Source: Phytoseiulus persimilis | Taxonomy: Eukaryota; Arthropoda; Arachnida; Mesostigmata; Phytoseiidae | Assembly: GCA_037576195.1 (NCBI GenBank) | Contig: CM075101.1 | Span: 52,452,001-52,516,000 of the forward strand | DNA: 64,000 nt | Reading direction: 5' to 3' | In this document: piece after piece, positions 58,051 through 64,000 of the stretch | Layout: each line of letters starts with the position of its first letter | Numbering within the stretch: position 1 is the first letter of the stretch | Notes under the pieces: generated by a model | The model's input: the letters and a program-made list of their open reading frames with translations, nothing else | What the model was told of the DNA's origin: nothing | Databases searched by the model: none | Made by a program: the position numbers and the translations under genes

Positions 58051-59058
58051 CTTTTCACTTGCGATGAGTGCCGCAAAAGTTTCTCGAGATCTGGCAATCT
58101 GACAAGGCACAAGCGGATACACACCGGTGAAAGACCGTTTGCTTGCGATGAGTGCCACAAAACTTTCTCGACCTCTAGCTACCTGACGACTCACAAGCGA
58201 ATACACACCGGTGAAAGACCGTTTGCTTGCGATGAGTGCCACAAAAGTTTCTCACAATCTGGCACTCTGACGATTCACAAGCGAATACACACCGGAGAAA
58301 GACCGTTTGCTTGCGATGAGTGCCACAAAACTTTATCGACCTCTAGCTACCTGACGACTCACAAGCGAATACACACCGGTGAAAGACCGTTTGCTTGCGA
58401 TGAGTGCCACAAAAGTTTCTCACAATCTGGCACTCTGACGATTCACAAGCGAATACACACCGGAGAAAGACCGTTTGCTTGCGATGAGTGCCACAAAACT
58501 TTCTCGGCCTCCAGCCACCTGACGATTCACAAGCGAATACACACCGGAGAAAGACCGTTTGCTTGCGATGAGTGCCACAAAAGTTTCTCACAATCTGGCA
58601 CTCTGACGATTCACAAGCGAATACACACCGGAGAAAGACCGTTTGCTTGCGATGAGTGCCACAAAACTTTCTCGGCCTCCAGCCACCTGACGATTCACAA
58701 GCGAATACACACCGGAGAAAGACCGTTTGCTTGCGATGAGTGCCACAAAACTTTCTCGACCTCCAGCCACCTGACGATTCACAAGCGGATACACACCGGT
58801 GAAAGACCGTTTGCTTGCGATGAGTGCCACAAAACTTTCTCTTGTTCTGTGAGCCTGACAGTTCACAAGCGAAAACACACCGGTGAGGAACCGTTTGCTC
58901 GCGATGAAAGCCACGAAAGTTTCTCACAATCTGATCAGCTGGTGGAACACAACAGGATACACTTCCATGGGAAACTTTCCGCTTGTGATGAGTGCCGCAA
59001 ACGAGGGTTCGTATGCACGAGCACACAAGGCCGGACCTCGGGGGCCCCATTGAATTGA
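57553..59058 (+). CDS. C2H2 zinc-finger protein with about 10 canonical fingers, 501-codon frame
   Basis: The frame is open from 57553 to TGA 59056-59058. The first 90 residues, read in a frame different from the conserved N-terminal block, are probably not native. True similarity starts at FDECDERFSGS and passes two degenerate finger-like units. From about 58045 come roughly ten 28-residue fingers of form FACDECHK-(T/S)FS-x5-L-(T/I)-x-HKR joined by IHTGERP. Helix positions alternate between SQSGTLTI, STSSYLTT and SASSHLTI types. The last units are degenerate (FARDESHESF) and the end is short. Neighbouring fingers are nearly identical in DNA, with an 84-base period and pairs repeating at 168 bases, a sign of recent unequal exchange or conversion. 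It would be a nuclear DNA-binding protein. The true start could be an ATG downstream of the shift or an unseen exon. Confidence 0.75.
   Translation: MQPQRCSRNVRILRTAPQHKTCFGPDVREAAFSSSGSAARSRSRARQSIRARLCSEQRVQLTGRKRSRIISGKPPAFDECDERFSGSIPLKVHKRFSGSINLKVHNRTHIGEKLFACVDGDGCFSPSDSPASHERIHTAEEPSVCDESISHSDGLASPERILTAEKLFTCDECRKSFSRSGNLTRHKRIHTGERPFACDECHKTFSTSSYLTTHKRIHTGERPFACDECHKSFSQSGTLTIHKRIHTGERPFACDECHKTLSTSSYLTTHKRIHTGERPFACDECHKSFSQSGTLTIHKRIHTGERPFACDECHKTFSASSHLTIHKRIHTGERPFACDECHKSFSQSGTLTIHKRIHTGERPFACDECHKTFSASSHLTIHKRIHTGERPFACDECHKTFSTSSHLTIHKRIHTGERPFACDECHKTFSCSVSLTVHKRKHTGEEPFARDESHESFSQSDQLVEHNRIHFHGKLSACDECRKRGFVCTSTQGRTSGAPLN
57567..57764 (+). pseudogene. N-terminal block of the second zinc-finger copy, cut off by a stop
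   Basis: Starts MQPKRQNTPDCASAQNLL, which is collinear with the N-terminus of the left copy, and ends in a TAG at 57762-57764 instead of running into the fingers. The finger array that follows uses another frame. Confidence 0.65.
58045..58890 (+). repeat. 84-bp tandem coding repeat (zinc-finger units)
   Basis: About ten 84-base units, several identical over most of their length. The long minus-strand frame across them (58343-59080) is only the shadow of this repeat. Confidence 0.9.
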
Positions 59059-60409
59059 TTTCGAATCGATTCGATCTCAAACGAGTCGAATCCCAACTCC
59101 GGCGGGATTCGGAATCCGCTTCTCTCGGAAGTCAGAAAAAAGCAAGAATTCTCACGCTCGATGCGAGGTTGAGAGTGAGAAGGCAAATATTGGGGAAAAA
59201 GTGTGCCGAGACGCGACGCAACGGCATGGAGGAGATTTTGAGAACCAACGAAGAGTTTCCCGAGGAAAGAGTCTGAAATAATTCCATCGCTTATCTTCAA
59301 TCAAAATCTGATCAGTGTCAAATAGCTGGTTGCTCGAGCACGGCTCTCCGAGACAACTACTTAGAGATTTAGAAGCGACGCGCGTGGATTAAACCTACTC
59401 AACCCAAAAGATCGATATTTGTATCGGGCAGAGCCCTGTTAAAAGCTCGCCTTTCTGAGAAAGAGCTCCGAAGTGAGTGAAGTTGGGCCTCACATGACTG
59501 GTACTGTGGAAAAGGCTCTCTTTCCATGTTCAGGAAAAGTTCAGCGGTGGTGTTGCGAGTAGAGCCACAAATTGGGAGTGGCGCCGGTTTTATCATCTTG
59601 ACCCCAGGAGTCTGCTTTAAGAATGCGGGGACTCTTCGAGGGGGAACTTTTAGGATCGGAATCCAGCGAGCGTAGAAGGGGAGAAGATTCGGCTGTTGTG
59701 TTATCATGTCGAGTTTTTAAATCACACGGCAGAAGTTTGCCGGGGACGTCCTTCGGAAATTGATGTTGGGGGTAACTTACAGTAGTAGTGTACTGAGGTC
59801 GCGGTATCTCCAGCATCAATCAACGTGCTCAATACCCGCCTCAAACTCTGGGAAGTTGGCATGTTGCACTTGCAGAATCATAAAGTCATAATAAACTAAA
59901 TGATGGAACTCTGAACGCGGAACACTTCTTCTGTGCTCCAAGCTGCAGGTATGATAGGATGGCTCAAGCGGGACTTTCTGGCGTCGTTTCGTCTTCTTCT
60001 TCGGATAAAGGCATCTACATGATCAACTGGTTCGAATCGCTCCATGCCGATTGCAGGAGACGAATGATGTTGATAACCTCTGAGACTCAGCAACTAAATC
60101 AGTTGCGAAACTCCAAGACTTTGCGGCGCCCACTCTGGGGAACTATGAACGAAACTATCACTCTGCGATCATGATGACCCAGGCTCGGAGCGCAATCAGG
60201 CGAGCTTCCTAGCAGACCAATCGAGCTTGAGCTGAAGGTTGATGTTCATGAATCAGGATATCTGTCTATGTACCTAAATGTCGATGTCTCGTCAGTCGGA
60301 CCTGTAATGCTCTTCCGCGTCCTCGCCGGACTCAGAGTCTATTGGGGTTGATTTTTTCAACAATCCCTCAGTGAAAGCAGTGTCGGGATGCCCTTTGTTA
60401 GCTCCCTCT
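59059..60409. other. Interval between the zinc-finger gene and the R1 relic, no gene recognised
   Basis: Only short frames on both strands, with no motif. Confidence 0.5.
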
Positions 60410-61991
60410 CAATGAGAGGCCCTCGGCCTCCCGCCCAATCAGCTGTCTCTCGGCAATCTCAAAGGCCACCAACATATCCTCTGCTTCCAACTGAACGAGG
60501 AACTGATGGAGGAAGAGTTCTTCTCCCCGATGCAATTCGGAATCCGAGCCGGCTTCTCCACGCAGATGGCCATAAGCAAGGTTCTCGAGTTGGCAAACCT
60601 ACAAGAGGAATTCTGACTTCCGATCCAGACAACGCTGTCTTCTGGTACTTCTGGACGTGGAAAACTCGTTCAATTCAGTATCATGGAACGCTCTCAACAA
60701 CGCGCTGGAGTCGTCGAACGTCTCCGGCCACCTCCGGAGGATAGTCTCGTCCCACCTCTCCTCGCGGTTAAACGGGTACGGAAGAAGAGTGACACAAGTG
60801 ACCGCCGGCGTCCCCCGGGGCTCGATCGTCGGCCCTTCCGTCTGGAACGTTATCTACAACGAAATCCTCAACCTCTCCCAGCCCCTTTCAGTCACCTCCG
60901 TGGCCTTCGCAGACGACCTTGCTCTGATTGTCACCGGCAGAGACCCCCAGATTCTGCAGGCACACGCCAACGAGGCGCTGGCCAATGTCACCTCATGGAT
61001 GCGGCCTAAGGGCCTTGCGCTGGCCCCACACAAGTCCACAGCGATTTTCCTCAACGGCAGGAAACACCTGCCAGACATAACCCTCACTCTCGACGGCCAA
61101 CCCATCGGAATCTCTTAGGAGTCATCTTAGACGGAGGCCTCACGGGCACGGCGCACATCAGGTTCGCTGCGCCGAGAACCGCCAAAGTTGCTTGCTGCAT
61201 AGCCAGAGTCTTCCCACGCACCAAGGGTGCCTCTGATCACCGGAGAAGGGCCCTCGCATCGGCGGCAGTCGGGATCATCATGTATGCGGCACCAATATGG
61301 TCATCGTGCACGTCCAAGAAAACAGTGAAGAAACTCTTGGACGAAGCACAACGGCCGCTTGTACTAGGTATCTCCGGGGGAAACAGGACAATCTCAACGA
61401 TAGCGGCACAGGTCATCGCAGGGATACTCCCATACGAGCTTCGAGCACGAGCAATCGCATCACGAAACTCGCAGGAACTCGAGGAGCCGCCCGTTGCGCA
61501 GGATGATACGCTGAGGGAGCGGTAGACTCGTTGGGAATCTATCCAGGAGGGTGAGCCAGGACCAGGACACTGGACATCTCACTGCAGCCTCACAATAAAG
61601 CCGTGGCTGACTCGGGAACACGGATCTCTATCGTACCCGATGGCCCAGACGCTCACAGGCCATGGTTCCGCTGGCAAATATACCTCCACTGGATAAAGAA
61701 ACTCCCGGTTCTTCCTGCCTACTCGGCTAAGACACTAGTATAGCCGACGCAAGACATCCAGTCGAGGAGTGTCCGGAAACGGAGTTCCTACGGGAAGAAC
61801 TTCTGCTCATCTCATCCTACACAGGAGACGTCACATGCTACGGGTTGGTTGACCAAATGCTGAAGGACCGAAAGTCCTGGTCAGAAATCAGCCGCTTTGC
61901 TGCATCAGTCATCCGCTGCAAGGGCAATTCCCTCAAAACGCATATCTCCAAGTTCCTCGAAAAACAACAATCCGCGGAAGCGGAGCCTTGA
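60410..61991 (+). mobile_element. R1-clade non-LTR retrotransposon relic: reverse transcriptase and C-terminal domain
   Basis: Pieces lie in order but in changing frames: RPISCLSAISKA, LNEELMEEEFFSPMQFGIRA and GFSTQMAISKVLELA, then FNSVSWNALNNAL, GVPRGSIVGPSVWNVIYNEI and the catalytic FADDLAL. RT continues to about 61118, where a frame change leads to LDGGLTGTAHIR and MYAAPIWSS, then ISGGNRTISTIAAQVIAGIL. The C-terminal part follows with PWLTREHGSLSYPMAQTLTG, a degenerate knuckle (ADARHPVEECPE) and SWSEISRFAASVIRCKG, ending at TGA 61989-61991. At least four frameshifts or stops are present, so it is inactive. Gag-like ORF1 and the endonuclease are missing. Confidence 0.9.
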
Positions 61992-64000
61992 CTTCCCGCC
62001 AACTCCGAGGCGGCCAGGGGCTTCGACTGAAGTAAAGGCTCACCCTGAAGTATAATAACAAGTCTCACACTACCTGAGTCCCTTCCAAGGTGCGCGTGAA
62101 TGCATTCCCCGGCCAACAAGATCGGAGATGAGCAATGCGGGGGACTATGAATGAAGCACTCCTAAATCATTCCCATTCCTCCTGACGCTATCCCCACTCC
62201 CCCTCTTTCGAGTCTGCCCGTCCAGGCGCCACTATTATTCCGGTGTTCGGGTAGTTCCAATCCTCCCTGGATTTTCTTTTTGGTTTGAAGACCCTCCTCC
62301 GTCACCCCTGAAGCAACGTAGAGAAAGGATGTCCCGATATCACTCGGAGCGAAGGCTCGTATGGGAGGAACAGAAAAAAAAGGCAGATGTCGAGATTGTT
62401 ACGACAGAGTTTCGGCTTCCCAGAATCAAACCTGCTGCTCAGAGCCTCAGAACAGTGAATACGAGTTGCGGAGAATGCGAGAAACGGCTGGTACGTTCTC
62501 GACAATTCCGATCTGATCATTAGCCGACGTTAACTGTCGAGTTTGATGTAATCGATGCTCTTTAACGTTCTCTGTCGAATTCTCAACAGAACTTAGAGGT
62601 TTGAAAGTCGCCATGGAATTCACGTTCTCCCAGAGCCATGAGCTACGCCGGCGCGCCTCAGTCCCGTCACTATGGCTGGCCCCTGGCAAACGATTTCCGG
62701 TTAACGTGGATGGCGTCGGAAATATTAAAACCAGCGTGATAACAATGAGTCGAAAGAGGGTGAGTGGCGCTGCAAGGTGATCGAAAGGCCGGAGATCGTC
62801 GCTCAGCCATAATTTATCACACAATTTATTCACAACCATATGCACAGATCTTCCGCATCGCACGAAAAACACTCAAGCCTGCTTCGAGCTCGTCTGATGC
62901 ATTTCCCCCGTCGGATCTCTGACGCTGGCACTCCGGTGATGTTCCCGCCGCCACCGACAGCAGAACATTCACGAAAATGTCTCGTTCTCGAAGAGCAAAC
63001 ATTCCAGCAAATTCACTCGCAAGGAAAAACAGTGCCTCAGAAATGATTGCAGGAACTGAACAGAGGAGCGTTGCTGAAGTTTCTCAATGAGGAGACCTCC
63101 GCCCTGTCAGACGAGCAGCCACAGTTGGACCCCAACGACGGGAGCAGGTGAAGCTCGACCCAGGTGAAAGAGACCCTGGATTCTGATGCCATCGCCTTGG
63201 CGAGGACCCGCCCAGCCAGAAATCACGAATCTCAGTTCCTTGATGTGACTAATTTCCTCAGAGAACCGACGAAGATCCGCCATGTCTCACGGATGAAGAC
63301 GAATCAAGTCCCCAAGCCCGTGCGAAGAACCGAGCGTCACTAACTGCCGGGAAGATGGGTGTTGGAACAGCGAACGATCGAAGCATCATTGTTCTGCCTC
63401 TGTTGCCGCCTAAGTTCGCCCGTTACTTCCCATCTGAACTCCAAGGACAGCTTCAACAAATGGTGAGAATTGAACGACAACATACCGGAACATGAAAACC
63501 GTGTTGTGCACAGCAGATCCTTCATTGAGAAGAAGGAACTCGAACACCGGTTTAAGCAAGAAGCATGAGGAAGGAACCATCGACAGTTCAGCGAATGAAA
63601 GAGAGAGGAGGCAAGATGGAAACAAGTTCTCTAGAGAATTATTGAAATAGAGGAGTTCCTCGCGAATCAAAATTCGTGACGAGAGCGACGGTGAAGCCAG
63701 TGGCTAGTTGACATGAACGAAAGAAATTCCCTTTAGCTCGCCCACTTGCGAGCCAAGTAGGATGACCATCTCCTGAGTGACCCAGAACAACCGAATCGCC
63801 ACATCATATCTGTCCCTGAAAATTCAGGATGAATTCATCGACATCCTAGGCCGCCGCGCTCATTAAAAGTTCATCGATCAAGTGGAGATGTCCGAATACC
63901 CTCGAATATGGAGGATAAGGGACTTATCGTATGAGGCACTTATCAGATGAGGGGCTCACTCGGACATTGGCAAGCAATGTCACGGAGAATGTCTGCAATG
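61992..64000. other. Right end of the window, no gene recognised
   Basis: The first 200 bases may be 3'UTR of the R1 relic. From about 62840 to 63345 one plus-strand frame is open except for two stops and reads like a decayed coding region (LKFLNEETSALSDEQPQLD, then SQFLDVTNFLREPTKIRH), but I do not recognise the family. Confidence 0.35.

Noticed and set aside
58343..59080. 245-codon minus-strand frame across the zinc fingers
   Set aside because: It is the antisense shadow of the 84-bp finger repeat and repeats with the same period.

Overview
This window reads as nuclear DNA from a compact, intron-rich animal genome with about 50% GC. An arthropod is most likely, and a mite or other chelicerate would fit, but the species cannot be fixed from the sequence. 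Three host genes can be rebuilt exon by exon with GT-AG introns, mostly about 80-130 bp: a 15-exon cytosolic-type aldehyde dehydrogenase (4047-6989, +), an 8-coding-exon tetraspanin (10274-13792, -) and a 10-exon ELL-associated factor, EAF (33244-35217, -). None shows operon-like spacing, and they share no obvious pathway.

Region by region: 1-3.1 kb holds a non-LTR retrotransposon tail, a long imperfect palindrome with arms of about 0.6 kb, and a second retrotransposon tail of R1 type. The aldehyde dehydrogenase and tetraspanin genes fill 4-14 kb. From 14 to 33 kb no gene is recognised; there are a few weak exon candidates and one 215-bp hAT-type MITE with a near-perfect 8-bp target duplication. 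EAF lies at 33-35 kb. From 36 to 42 kb nothing is recognised.

The right third is repeat-rich. In order it holds a hAT transposase relic, a 5'-truncated Ty3/gypsy pol with one putative short LTR, a complete 1.6-kb Tc1-family element with 89-bp inverted repeats and a decayed DD34E transposase, and a retrotransposon tail related to the one at 0.4 kb. Next come inverted arrays of a 45-bp minisatellite with a 225-bp higher-order period, a LINE endonuclease fragment, a tandemly duplicated C2H2 zinc-finger locus, and a decayed R1-clade reverse transcriptase.

The most unusual structures are the palindrome at 1.2-2.5 kb (a possible source of long hairpin RNA), the inverted minisatellite whose repeat length keeps long frames open on both strands, and the zinc-finger duplication. 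In that duplication one copy has lost most fingers, and the other has a homogenised finger array but an out-of-frame N-terminal block. Most other open frames are shadows or chance.
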